Shown here: piece after piece, positions 33,190 through 43,437 of the stretch
How positions within the stretch are numbered: the stretch's first letter is position 1
Layout: every line of letters starts with the position of its first letter
Assembly: GCF_000226115.1 (NCBI RefSeq)
Contig: NC_016458.1
Span: 5,428,001-5,492,000, forward strand
Direction of reading: 5' to 3'
From: Thermothielavioides terrestris NRRL 8126
Taxonomy: Eukaryota; Ascomycota; Sordariomycetes; Sordariales; Chaetomiaceae
DNA: 64,000 nucleotides
Program-made: the position numbers and the translations under genes
Notes under the pieces: model-generated
What the model was told of the DNA's origin: nothing
What the model saw: only the letters and a program-made list of their open reading frames with translations
The model's database searches: none

Positions 33190-34150
33190 GGGGGAGGCAG
33201 CAACAGAGGATAAAAGGGAAGATGGCCTGGTAGGTAGCATGATGGGAAAGGGAGTGGGTTGGGTTTGGGAAATGGAGAGGTGGGTGGATGAGCTGGACAC
33301 CTCAGGGAGGGCGCAGTGGCTGATGGAGGTAAAGAAAAGCATAACCTGTTGTTGTCATTGTTCAGTTCTGCATGGAATCGCGGCGAGGTGCGTCAACATC
33401 GGCCGGCCGTTGATACAGATCCCCAGGGTGAGAACTCAGCCCACTGGTGGTCTGGCCCAAGTATTGACACGGACGCATGTCCGTAGATTCGTTCGTCATC
33501 CCAACCCAACCCTGTATTCTACAAAGCCAAACAAATCGCTCATCGTAAACGCCGCCCAATGCCCGAGCGTATGCTCCAAACGCCATCAAGCCCTGTGCCA
33601 GACCAAAACCGAACCAATTCATGCTCCCCGCCCAACAAGATGCCGACCGCCATGACCACGCCCCTCCCCCGCCCGGACCAAACCATAAAATAGGCCCTTG
33701 GTGGCTCTGTTTCCCCCAATGTCCATTAACGAACTGGGGGGAGGGAAATGCGTCAGAGAGTAGAAAATGCAGCCTGCCATGCCGAGGCTGATGTCGCTCA
33801 GAGAAGGTGAATCGTAGCCCCCCGGGTACTCCACCCCTTTCCGCAGAGGTGCGGAGAATGCTCGAGTAAAAATTAACAAGTGGACTGCCCGCAGTGAGAG
33901 GGAATAAATAAAGACGGAAGGAAATGCAAGTAAAAAGGCAGAAGTGGCGGAGGGAGGCATCGCCGTAATGATGGAGGTCGAGATCCCGTTTGCAAGGCGA
34001 ACGAATGGCCAAGCGGACCCTGTGCAGGAGTGATCCAACCATGATGTCCGAAACGCAGCGACAAACGATCCATCTTCATAGTCTTCAGTGGCAAGTGGCA
34101 TAACGCACCCGGTAGAGAACAGACCTTTTACGGTCCTTCAAAAACCCGGG
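33190..34150. other. Convergent intergenic region dcc1/RBR ligase
   Basis: 961 bp between two gene 3' ends. Two minus-strand frames (33362-34042 and 33619-34101) start close to the RBR stop but have noncoding-like composition and no domain. I treat them as 3' UTR sequence. Confidence 0.5.
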
Positions 34151-37100
34151 TCAGGCGCCGCCGAGGTTGTCCATGCCAAGATTCCCGTCTCTGCGCATCT
34201 TAGACAGAATCTGCATGGTTGCCAGCTGACTGTATTGTCGAATGTAATGATCTCTCCCGGGGTTGGCAGCCATTCCTTGGCCTGGCGGTATGCTCTGAGG
34301 ATGACCGGGCGCCGCGGCGTCGTTGGCGGCAGGCGGTTGACGCTGGTTGGGTTGCTCTGCCCTGTATCCTGGGCGCTGGGCTCCAGCAACAACATTAGCA
34401 GCCGGGGACCCGAGGGAGGACCGTGGTGGTTGGCCGCGGTTTTGAGGGGCCGACCCGTCATTGGCGACGAAAGCATTGAGAGCATGGTCAAGAGCCCTGG
34501 CTGCGCGATCGAGCTGAGCCTGGACAACTGGCGGCGGAGCGCGTGCAGACAGAGCGCATCGCTGAGGCAGCGGAAACACTTGGAACGCTTGTGGTGGCTG
34601 GGCAGCGGGCGGCTGCTGCTGACGACCTTGCGGTTGGCGATTCAGCTGCGCATGATTGGGGTGTTGCGCCTGAAGATACGGATACGGCTGTGCTTGGTGC
34701 CCAAGTTGCGCTTGGTTATATGGCTGTGCTTGCGCACGCGGCTGAGCGTACTGCAGCCAGCGGCGATTATCTGAATGCACACATCAGTATGCTTGCTTGT
34801 GTCTGACATTGTCTTCCACGAACAGAGTATCAGTGTTTTGACGCACCGACCGGAGCGGGCTGGCGGGGGCGTGCGGCTGCCGCTGCTGCCACTGCTGCCA
34901 CTGCTGCCGCTTGTTGTACTGCCGCTGGTCGTACTGCCGCTGGCTGCACTGCCGCTGGTTGGACCGCCGCTGGTTGGACCGCCGCTGGTTGTGCTGGAGC
35001 AAACTGTGGCACGGCCGGTTGAGGCATTTGCGGAACAGGAAATTGGGCAGGCTGCAGCCCAAGGAGTGCAGGAGGTAGTGGCACACGGACCAAAAGAGGC
35101 TGGCCCTGCCGCAGGCGTGCTGGGTCAGCCGCCTTGCGTCGCTCGTCGTCCTGTTTGACGCGCTCGGAGAAGTTGATCTTCAGCAGCTCGGCGTCAATGT
35201 CCGGATTCTGCTCGGCAGCAGCCTTCCGGGCCTGCTCCTCAGCCGCCCGAACCTCCTTCTCATGGCGCTCCTCGACGTTGTCAAACAAGGGGCAATTGCC
35301 CGGCTTCCCGCCTCGCGATGGATCGTTAAAGTGAGTATAGTCGCATGACTGGGAGCAGACGTAGCATTGCACGTTGTTGCATCCATTTCGCGTGCACACC
35401 ATCTTATTGCAACCGTTCTCCTTGATGAAGGGGGTACCACCTGTTCTCGGTTAGCAAAGATGGGAGAGCGCGAGACGAGGGTTCTGTGGGGGGGGGGGGG
35501 GGGGATTTAGGGGGTAGGGGGTGGGGGTTCCGACATTTGTTGCACTTCCGAATCAGGGCCGCAGACATGGCTTCTTCGATTGCGCGCCGAGCCGAGTGCC
35601 CACGCTCCTTCAGAGCCTCTGCGCAAGTCTTCGGGATATGAGTCTCCTCCCGGCAGAGACGACAGCTGACTATGCCGCAATTCGGACCTTCGCATCGAAA
35701 TTCCTTGTTCTCCTCGACTGGCGGGTACTCGGCCGCGTAGGGGCAAAACGGACACGTCTCCAAGTTCTCGATACCAGCCATGCGGAGGACTGCCTCCTTC
35801 TCAATCGCGTCCAGAGCCGCGGAGAGATGGGCGTCCAGAAACAGATCGGTCTGGTCCTTGGCAAAGCTGGCATCGCATCCATCCGTCGAGGGGCAGTTAA
35901 GATGGTATTTGGACAGGCCGATGACGTTCTCGGCCATGCGCCTCATGCAGCCGCGGCAGAACCAGTGCAAGACCTTGCCGTCGCAGTGGACCATCCTGTT
36001 CAGAGGGAACTCGTCGTAGCAGCATCCACACTCGGCAATGGTGCCCTCCAACTTCGCCCGCTCCAGGTTCTCGGCTTCCGCTCGCTCTTCCGACTCCTTC
36101 AGGCTTCTTGCCCGTGCCCTCGCTTCACAAACAGCGCTGGCTGCATCGAATTCCGCCATGGCATCCATCTCGGCTGGGCGGTTGCCGAAACGCATGCCTT
36201 GCCCCCCATGGGAACGGGAAGGTTTGGGGAATGACTTCTTCACCCTGGCAGGAGCTGCGTCCTTATCCCACTCGGCCTGGTCCAAAGCCAAATAGGTTGC
36301 GTAGAGCCGGTTATCGTTGGCTGCCAGAAGCTGATCCACGTCTTTGGAATATCGGTGAGGAAATGCCTCCTTGAGCATTATTTTGCTGTCAGAGTATTAG
36401 CAACGCGAGGGGGGAAAGGCATGCTAAGAGAGTGACCATCGAGTTGTAAGACGCTGCAATGACATTAAGGGAAGGTGACAAGCACACGGAGGGTGCGTGA
36501 CATGCTGCTTACGTGGCCGCGATGTAAAGCCTGGCATAGTCACGGCCTTTGCCAACAAATGGGGAGGGCCCTGTCTCATACTTCAGGCGTGTCTTATCTT
36601 GCTCAGCTTCCTCGTCCTCATCAGACCGCTTTCGTTTCCGTGCGTTGGACCGCTTTGGATAGGGACGGCCTTTCTCCTGCTCATCTAGGATGCTAGTGAT
36701 GACACGGAAGGAGTCCCATGAGTGCTTGGCAGCCTCTGCTTTCAGATATTCAGGGCAGATATCTGGAAAGCAATTCAACACGGCTTCCTCGCATGTCGAC
36801 CGCTGGTCATGGCGCTGGGAACCAGGCCCTGCATCCGCCCGAAGTGCGGGAGCCATCGGCGCTGACTTGTCGGCTGGCCTACATCCAATGTTAGCTCGGG
36901 CGTTAATGCCGTTTTCCGGTTGATCGCATCGGACCACTGGGACAGACCGAAGGGGACCGTCCTGTGTCTTCGTTTCGGGGTTATTCAGCCCGGGGGAAAA
37001 GAAGGGGGATAGGGGGCTGGCTGTTCGCGTCTGGGTTCAAGCGCATCGAAGCGTCAACGTGCGTGCTTGAGGCCGAGCTGGACTGCCATCGGTGGAGATG

Positions 37101-37352
37101 CCCCTGGACCGTTCGAGACGCACAAAAGACAACGACCAGCACCCAGACCTGCTCGCCGGAGGCGCAAACAGTCGGATCAAGTCACGGCTTACTGAGTGGA
37201 AAGGAAAAGAGATATAGACAAACCTACGAGGAAGTAAAGGGTTCGAGATCGAAGTCTGGGCCGCCCAGCTCAGCGGCCACGAGCGGTGGTGAGGATGTCA
37301 CGGGGGAAGGCGAGTCCGAGATGATCACAACTCCATGTTCATCGACGGCCAT
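34151..37352 (-). CDS. RBR-type E3 ubiquitin ligase, RNF216/TRIAD3-like
   Basis: RBR ligases receive ubiquitin on a RING2 cysteine before passing it to the substrate. Exons 37352-37228, 36878-36513, 36385-35535, 35440-34847 and 34770-34151 give 851 aa. Seen: RING1 from about C283 (ECGCCYDEFPLNRMVHCDG, HWFCRGC), IBR about 375-418 (CPFCPYAAEYPP, CEGPNCGIVSCRLC), and RING2 about 445-476 (RKCNKCGTPFIKENGCNKM, CYVC) with the likely catalytic C458 in NGCNKM. The RING1-IBR-RING2 order and the CGTPF start of RING2 fit RNF216. The N-terminal 160 residues are mostly disordered, with a basic KRSNARKRKRSDEDEE patch. The C-terminal 350 residues are Pro/Gln/Ala-rich and include PAAVQ repeats. Intron 3 (35441-35534) cuts inside the second RING2 cysteine and has a weak donor (GTCGGA). 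Substrates are unknown. Confidence 0.85.
34919..34995 (+). repeat. 15-bp coding minisatellite in the RBR ligase tail
   Basis: About five copies of a 15-bp unit built on CTGCCGCTGGTTGTA. In the gene's sense strand they encode repeated QPAAV pentapeptides. A run of alanine codons follows. Such tracts are prone to length change. Confidence 0.75.
35488..35527 (+). repeat. G17 run and G-quadruplex motif in RBR intron 3
   Basis: G17 (35488-35504) is followed by three G5 runs (35510-35514, 35517-35521, 35523-35527) with loops of 5, 2 and 1 nt. This meets the usual quadruplex pattern on the template strand of the gene; the transcript carries the C-rich complement. Confidence 0.85.
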
Positions 37353-38719
37353 GTCAAGGCGCACGACCTAAAAGTAAGGCCCAGGATGAAAGCGACCGAC
37401 CGAACAAGACGCGCGAAAAAGTCAGAGGCAACACTGGCCGGGTTGATTATCGGGACTGAGAGGGTGGTGGTTTGGGTGCGATTGCGGGCCGTGGGTAAGC
37501 AGCGGTGCTGCGATTCCATGGACGCGGAGCTGCGATTGCAAGTAATGACCGTAGTAGCAGCGCAGCGAAGCAACCCGCCAAAGGACGGGGCAGAGCCAGG
37601 TGTGGAAATGAGCCAGGTGGAAATGAGGCTGGCCGGCCCGTCAGGCTTGTCAAGTGGCAGCCGGAAAGAGCGCCGCACGAGTAAGGGGAGGGAAAGGCAG
37701 GCACGGGATGCGCATAGGCAGTCACCAACCCATGCCCGCCCGCAGGTGAGGTGAGGCTGAACCTGGCCAAACGAGTGGCTGCTGGTATTCACGATGTTAC
37801 CTGGGGCTTCTTTCCACTTCCAGCTAGAGGGAGAGAAACAATGGGGAGTGGGCATCAAACAGGTGCTGGGCGGTTTTGTGGAAATGACGGCCCCCGGCCG
37901 TTGGAAAATGGACTCAGGTGAACGTTTCGGGCCGCTCAGCACCTGGCTCCCGGCTCCTCTGCCTGCTGTGGAGAATCGCGGAGATTGTGGAGGCAGCTCC
38001 GGTTGATGGCGGGATGCCGCGGGAAAGAAGCGCTGGGGAGAGCGAAGTGCACGGGCCGCTCGCTGCAAGGGAGGCTCGCAGTCCCAGAGACTTGGCACTG
38101 AATGCCTAATCCGGTAATTAGTTCACTTCCGCTCTTGCCAAGACGGGATTTCACATGACATGGCAGTCGCAATCCTACATCTGAATCATCTCCTTACCTC
38201 ATCCTTATGGTCTCGGATTTCCATCGACAAGCCTGGCAAACGTTGCTTCTTTCTCGCGCGTCATGTTACTAGCTTGGCTCTCGTGGCGTGGGTAATCCAG
38301 CCCGTGACCAACACCAGCTCCCACATGCTTCACATGTGTGCAACCCAACTTAGATGTGTCAAGGACGACATGTCATATGCATAGTAGTCAATTTCGAATG
38401 CATCGGTGACCATGTGGCTGAACGTTTTCATGGTTAGCGAGTGGCCTCACTAAGAGTCGGTGAAGAGGTCTTTCAAAAGAATAACAAAGGGCGGCAGGAC
38501 AGAGCCACACAGAAATACAGCGGAGTGAGTCAAAGATGAGCCGAACTGACATATCACTTCGGCTGAAACGAAACAGGGCCTTCTGAACATTGCAGTGTTG
38601 CAGTGTTCCGAGTGGATCTGGTAGGCCCCGCTGGGAACGAGCGGGCCACCACAGTCAACTCTCTCCTTCGCCGGGTCCCTAGTCTAAATTGACCCTGTAA
38701 ACTTACTGCGAACAGCGGC
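37353..38719. other. Intergenic region upstream of the RBR ligase
   Basis: 1.37 kb between two tandem minus-strand genes. It holds the RBR promoter and the rad4 3' end. The minus frame 37325-38098 has no domain and overlaps the RBR start. Nothing else is supported. Confidence 0.55.
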
Positions 38720-41700
38720 TTATTCGTCACTTGAAGCTGCCCCTTCCTCCTCCTCCTCCTCCTCCTCCTCCTCCTCCTCCTCCTCCTCCGAGCCCGAAGG
38801 TATGTTGCGTCGCCTCCGTCGCCGACTTGTCGTCGTCTTGGCCGTCACAGCCGGGCCCCGCCTCGGCATTGTGCTCATGACCGACTTGGCAGGCGCCGCG
38901 GCCTGGCCGTGCGGACCTTCTCCATGGTCAACCTCGAGCGCATCTTCATCGCCGTCTTCCTGATCCGCAACAGGAAAGAATCCCGACGTCAAGCTGGTCG
39001 TCCCTTCCGGCTCTTCCTCCTCTTCGTAGCCCTCGGGCAGGAATCCACCACCCATATCAGCATCCTCCGCTGCAGCACCGAGCAGCTCTCCCTCATCCCT
39101 CGCGTGGCCGCCAGCTCCCCGGCCAAAAACATCCACATCCTCGCTGACCTGCCCATAATCCTGCTTGATCCTCTCCACGATGCGCAAGCCCATGATAAAC
39201 TTCCGCCACATCGCCAGCGCCGCCTTGCGCCTCTTCTCGTCCTCCTTCCGCTGCTTCTCCGCCTCGTCCTTGGCCAGCTCCTCCATCACGCGGTCGTGGT
39301 GCTCCTCGGCGATCACCACCCCCTGGATCACCGGCACGGCCATGCGGTGGCCAAACTCAAAGTCGACGACCGCCTCGGCAAAGTCGATGCCCAGCCTCTT
39401 GGCCACGCGCGCGGCGCCGCGGTAGGGCACGTGCACGGCGCCCGCGGGCAGCATGTGCTGGACGAACAGGTCGATGTTGCCGTACTCGTTCTTGGGGATC
39501 ACGCCGTCCTCGACGGGCGGCGGGATGATCCAGTCGGTCTGGTCGAAGCTGTACAGGCCCTGCAGCGCCTTCTCGCCCGTGGCCGCCTCGGCCTCGGCGA
39601 GCTCGCGCCGCCGGTTCGTCGTCGCCGCGCGGTAGGGCACGAGCTTCAGCGGCTCGGCTCCCGGAAGAGGCGCCCGGCCCTGCTTGTGCCACGTCTCTAT
39701 GCTCTTGACCTGCACCACGTCCTTGCGCGAGTAGACGGGCTCCTCTTTTGGGCCGGCGCCTTTGGACTTGTTCTTGAACATCCGCACGGGACGTGCGCCG
39801 GGGAGGAGGGCCTCTTCCCGCTTGAGGTGGCGCTCGAGGACGAATTCTTTGGATTGCTTGAAGTATTGGAGCGTTTCTTCGCCTTCCTTGACGTCTTTCT
39901 TCTCGGGCTTGACGGGCTTCAGGTCCGTGGCATCTTCCTCCTCGTCGATCTCCGTGATGGGATGCTTCTGGTCTCCTCGGATGTAGGCCCTCAAGAAGGG
40001 TTTAAACCGGTCGAGCTGCTCATATCTTTTGATCTTGCCATGACGGTTGTAAACCGGTACCTTTTCAACAGGCAGACGCACCCCCTTAGTCCGGCCAGGC
40101 AGCATCTGCCGCTTGAGGTAGCGCACTGTGACGTCCTTCGCTGTTCCGTCCTGAGAGTATCCGATAACGTATGCCATGACCTGCTTGGCCTTGTCGGCTT
40201 TGCCGCCGCGGGGTTCCAGCGACTCCACGAGCTCTCTGTTTGTGGCGACCACAGACTTGACGATCGGGTCGACGGGCAAATATTTGTTCGTCACTGGGGA
40301 CAGGACTTCGGTCCAGTAGTGGGGGAACTCGAGATCGGCGTCGTAGACTTTACTTTTCCCCTGTGGTGGTTGTGGCACATGGATCGCCAGGTCTTCGTCG
40401 CTGTCGTCCACAGGCAGTAACCCAGAATCCATCAGCGCCTCTTCCTGTTTCGCCTTCGCGTTTCGTCTCGATGCTCGGCTAGGGTTGCCCTTAGCGGTTC
40501 GGGCCGTGACCGCTTTCCTGGCGACTGTCCCCTTCTGGGAAGCAACCTCCGCATTCTTTTGCGGGGTCTGTCCGGAGCTGAATCCGTCCTTCTCAGGATC
40601 CGCCTCCTCGAGCTTGTTCCAGCCGAAGCCTAAAGGCTGAAGGCTAGCAACCAGACGAGCCTCCAAACCCAACGCTCGCAGGAGAGCGGTGAAGAGCTGC
40701 GCCCCGACGTCCCGGCTGCCGACGCATTCCTGCGCGCACTGCCGGAACTCATCGAGATTCCGGATCCGCTCCCCGAACCTGTCCTGGTCATGCTCGTCCT
40801 GCTTAAAGGCCTTCGTCAAGCGGTCTAGCCTCTCGAGGGGCATGTACCCCCACTTCCTTAAGCCGGGTGCGGTGACACGGAATCTCTGCTTCCACCATGC
40901 GGCCAAGTATTTCACCAGCTTGAACAGGGGGTCGCCATGGCTCATGTCTACGGCGCCTCTTTCTAGGCGCTGTGACGTGGAGCTCCAATCTCGAGACTGG
41001 CGCGCTGACGCCTTCCCCTTCCCCTTCAGATCTCTCTTGGATCTAGTCCTCTCGGGCGTCTCCTCCGGCACTTCCAGCCCGCTCTTGGCCCTCCACTTAT
41101 CCACCTCGTTGCTCAGCCTCGGGGGCAAGTGAGACAGCATGATGCCCTGAACCACGGGATCACATAGCCAGGCGTTGCGAATGAAATTATGCCAGAGTAA
41201 AAGCTGAACATGCACACAATGTGTGTGAAAGCGGATCTTGCGTTCCAGCTTCGTCGGACCCTTTTTACCCAGCACGTTTGCCAGTGATATCCTCGTGTCC
41301 CGTATCAAGGTCAATTCAAGGTCGCCAGAAGGTACCGGCATGTCTGACAAGCCCATACGCGGCGCCTCGACGTCCTCGAATTCAATATCTTGATCGTCAT
41401 CGTCATCCTCGTCCTCGTCCTCGTCCTTGTCCTCAGCGTCGGGCACCTGCACCCTCGGTCGCTTCGCGAGGGGAACATCGTCGAAGAGGGCATCCGATAG
41501 GGACGACAGCGAACTTTCGTCATCCTGGCTATCGTCTAGGGCCATTAGCGACGAGGTATGCCTTGTTGAGGAGCGCGGTGTCGAGCTGGCGTCGAGATCA
41601 TCGAACAGCGTCGGTTTGCGCGGCGGCGCAGCCAGCCCGCTTCGCGTGGTCTCCCGGCCATTGTCGGGCTCAGCTCCCGGCGGCGGAGTACCGTCGTGCA

Positions 41701-41728
41701 TGCGCTTCCGGGGGACATAGGGAGGCAT
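38720..41728 (-). CDS. rad4: DNA repair protein Rad4/XPC
   Basis: Rad4/XPC recognises helix-distorting DNA damage and starts global-genome nucleotide excision repair. The gene is intronless, 1002 aa. Start chosen at MPPYVPRKR (41728), the first ATG before the conserved part; the frame stays open further upstream without family sequence. Seen: an acidic/Ser-rich N-terminus (about 85-115), the transglutaminase-like domain (VQLLLWHNFIRNAWLCD about 175, AQLFTALLRALGLEARLVAS about 338-357, EFPHYWTEVLSPVTNKYLPVDP about 465-486), then BHD1 (SKEFVLERHLKREE about 625, SIETWHKQGR) and BHD2-BHD3 (NEYGNIDLFVQHMLPAGAVH, IDFAEAVVDFEFGHRMAVPVI). The C-terminus ends in a 15-triplet GAG tract and GAASSDE. It shares a 439-bp divergent promoter with the AN1 gene. 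Confidence 0.92.
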   Translation of the reverse strand: MPPYVPRKRMHDGTPPPGAEPDNGRETTRSGLAAPPRKPTLFDDLDASSTPRSSTRHTSSLMALDDSQDDESSLSSLSDALFDDVPLAKRPRVQVPDAEDKDEDEDEDDDDDQDIEFEDVEAPRMGLSDMPVPSGDLELTLIRDTRISLANVLGKKGPTKLERKIRFHTHCVHVQLLLWHNFIRNAWLCDPVVQGIMLSHLPPRLSNEVDKWRAKSGLEVPEETPERTRSKRDLKGKGKASARQSRDWSSTSQRLERGAVDMSHGDPLFKLVKYLAAWWKQRFRVTAPGLRKWGYMPLERLDRLTKAFKQDEHDQDRFGERIRNLDEFRQCAQECVGSRDVGAQLFTALLRALGLEARLVASLQPLGFGWNKLEEADPEKDGFSSGQTPQKNAEVASQKGTVARKAVTARTAKGNPSRASRRNAKAKQEEALMDSGLLPVDDSDEDLAIHVPQPPQGKSKVYDADLEFPHYWTEVLSPVTNKYLPVDPIVKSVVATNRELVESLEPRGGKADKAKQVMAYVIGYSQDGTAKDVTVRYLKRQMLPGRTKGVRLPVEKVPVYNRHGKIKRYEQLDRFKPFLRAYIRGDQKHPITEIDEEEDATDLKPVKPEKKDVKEGEETLQYFKQSKEFVLERHLKREEALLPGARPVRMFKNKSKGAGPKEEPVYSRKDVVQVKSIETWHKQGRAPLPGAEPLKLVPYRAATTNRRRELAEAEAATGEKALQGLYSFDQTDWIIPPPVEDGVIPKNEYGNIDLFVQHMLPAGAVHVPYRGAARVAKRLGIDFAEAVVDFEFGHRMAVPVIQGVVIAEEHHDRVMEELAKDEAEKQRKEDEKRRKAALAMWRKFIMGLRIVERIKQDYGQVSEDVDVFGRGAGGHARDEGELLGAAAEDADMGGGFLPEGYEEEEEPEGTTSLTSGFFPVADQEDGDEDALEVDHGEGPHGQAAAPAKSVMSTMPRRGPAVTAKTTTSRRRRRRNIPSGSEEEEEEEEEEEEEEEGAASSDE
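38745..38789 (+). repeat. (TCC)15 microsatellite in rad4
   Basis: Fifteen TCC triplets encode the poly-glutamate run near the Rad4 C-terminus. Pure triplet repeats of this length usually vary between strains. Confidence 0.9.
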
Positions 41729-42167
41729 CTCGACTTCGCGGGGCCGTGCCGGAGCAAGACATGTTGAGAGGGCTTTGGATGGCCGCCATGGGAAGAAGTT
41801 GGAGAAGTTGCCATCTCGGGCATCGCAACTCCGGGCTCGCACTGTACGCGTACACTGGAGAAAGGGGCCCTGACCCTGCAAGCCGAGCAGCCCCAAATGC
41901 CAAGGCGCTAAAGTTGACCCGCCTGTCCCGAGGGGTTGGTGCCGCCGTCGGCCTTGTTCGAGAGCGTTCCAGTGATCGCAAGCTCCTTCTGAGGCAACCA
42001 CCAAACCACGTCGCCTGGCCGTTCCGCTCGCTTGGTCAGCCAAGTCTGGCCTCACCCGCAAAGCAAACCGTGTCGGTTGATTGCGCCAGACTGCTGCCTG
42101 GCCCTTTCTCTCACCAGCCGTTCGTTTATAATAAACCTTGCCCATCCCACCAGCACCCCGAGGAGCG
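41729..42167. promoter_or_regulatory. Divergent promoter region rad4/cuz1
   Basis: The start codons lie 439 bp apart, facing outward. A TTTATAATAAA sequence near 42124-42134 lies about 35 bp before the cuz1 ATG and could act as a TATA-like element. Confidence 0.5.
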
Positions 42168-43124
42168 ATGGCCTCCCCCGAACCGAACGGCGAAGAAACG
42201 TCCTACGTCAAGATGTCCACAGCCGCCGTCGACAGCCGCGGCACCGACGCGAGCCTCGTCGGCGCCCATTGCCAATACTCCTACTGCAACCAACTCGACT
42301 TCCTCCCCTTCCGCTGCCAATCCTGCAACAAGACCTTCTGCCTCGAGCACCGCACCGAAGACAGCCACGCATGCACGAACGCGGGCGCCTGGGCCGAGCG
42401 GCGGCGGCAGGCCGAGCTGGCGCGGCACTCGGCCGGCGAGGGCAAGCGCATGCGCGACTTCGTCTCGCAGAAGCCCTGCGCCGGCGACGGCTGCAAGACA
42501 GTCATCGGCACGAGCCTGGTGCCGGGCGTGCACTGTGCCAACTGCAACCGCGACTACTGCCTCAAGCACCGGCTGCGGGAGGACCACGACTGCAAGAACA
42601 AGACGCCGATCGGGGCGCGCGCCGCGGGCGCCGCGCAGGCGGCCGCCGTCGCCGAGGGCGCCCGGAGCGCGCTCGAGCGCTTCCGGCTGTGGGGCCAGGC
42701 GAAGCGCGAGCAGGCCCGCCAGTCGCTCGCGCCGCCGTCGTCGAAGTCCAAGGTGGCGCAGGCGCTGGCGGTGAACACGCTTAAGAAGACGGCCAAGGGG
42801 GACGCCAAGATCGCGCCGGAGAAGAGGGTCTATCTCTACGTGGAGGCCGAGGCGGCGACCGCAAAGGCTAAGATTCCCAAGGGCGAGTTCTTCTACTCGA
42901 AAGACTGGGTTGTGGGGAAGATGCTGGATGCGGCGGCGCGGAGCCTGCAGGTGCAGAATGTCAATAACCAGTCGAATTCGGAGGCGGATCGGCTACGGGT
43001 GTTCCATGTCGAAGGGGGGAGGTTATTGGAGTTCAATGAGAAGCTGGGGGATGCGTTGCAGAGCGGAAATACGGTTGTGCTGTTAAGGGGTGTTGGGCCG
43101 CCGCCGGATCTGATCACGCCATGA
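42168..43124 (+). CDS. cuz1: AN1-type zinc finger protein, Cuz1/ZFAND1-like
   Basis: Yeast Cuz1 and human ZFAND1 bind Cdc48/p97 and the proteasome during arsenite stress; that role is inferred. The gene is intronless, 318 aa. Two AN1 fingers are complete: residues 35-69 (CQYSYCNQLDFLPFRCQSC, FCLEHRTEDSHAC) and 104-142 (CAGDGCKTVIGTSLVPGVHC, CLKHRLREDHDC). A helical linker follows, then a C-terminal region of about 95 residues (EKRVYLYVEAEA, GEFFYSKDWVVGKMLDAAAR, RLRVFHVEGGRLLEFNEKLG) with the look of a ubiquitin-like fold, as in the family. The ATG at 42168 gives the expected short leader; no ATG lies further upstream in frame. Confidence 0.82.
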   Translation: MASPEPNGEETSYVKMSTAAVDSRGTDASLVGAHCQYSYCNQLDFLPFRCQSCNKTFCLEHRTEDSHACTNAGAWAERRRQAELARHSAGEGKRMRDFVSQKPCAGDGCKTVIGTSLVPGVHCANCNRDYCLKHRLREDHDCKNKTPIGARAAGAAQAAAVAEGARSALERFRLWGQAKREQARQSLAPPSSKSKVAQALAVNTLKKTAKGDAKIAPEKRVYLYVEAEAATAKAKIPKGEFFYSKDWVVGKMLDAAARSLQVQNVNNQSNSEADRLRVFHVEGGRLLEFNEKLGDALQSGNTVVLLRGVGPPPDLITP

Positions 43125-43437
43125 AGTGATGGGGAGTATTTGTTTGTCATTTTTTGTGCGTTCTAGCATAGCATTTGGCGTCCGGCGGCTGGCGTTCACG
43201 GATAGATCAGGTACATGGCGCATCGCGGCAGGTTGGATACGCATTCCATGACACATAACCATCTCACTTGTCGACGTCCGCGGTCTACTTTCTAAGGTTG
43301 AACATGTTGTGCAACAAAGGGAAATATTCGAGCGATGATGAGCGACATCATGTTATGATCCGGAGTTGCGAATATACGAAGAAGTACAGTTGCACAGAAA
43401 CACCGCTGTCTATATCCAATGACATCTCTGAGCTGTC
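43125..43437. other. Convergent intergenic region cuz1/mtfp1-like
   Basis: 313 bp between two gene 3' ends, AT-richer than the flanking exons. It should contain both poly(A) sites. No other feature is seen. Confidence 0.6.

Noticed and set aside
33362..34101. Two overlapping minus-strand frames (226 and 160 codons) with membrane-like stretches
   Set aside because: They lie immediately downstream of the RBR stop on the same strand, have AT-rich noncoding-like composition and no family match; more likely 3' UTR.
38909..40420. 503-codon + strand frame, Leu/His-rich
   Set aside because: Antisense shadow of the Rad4 coding sequence caused by its strong third-position GC bias.
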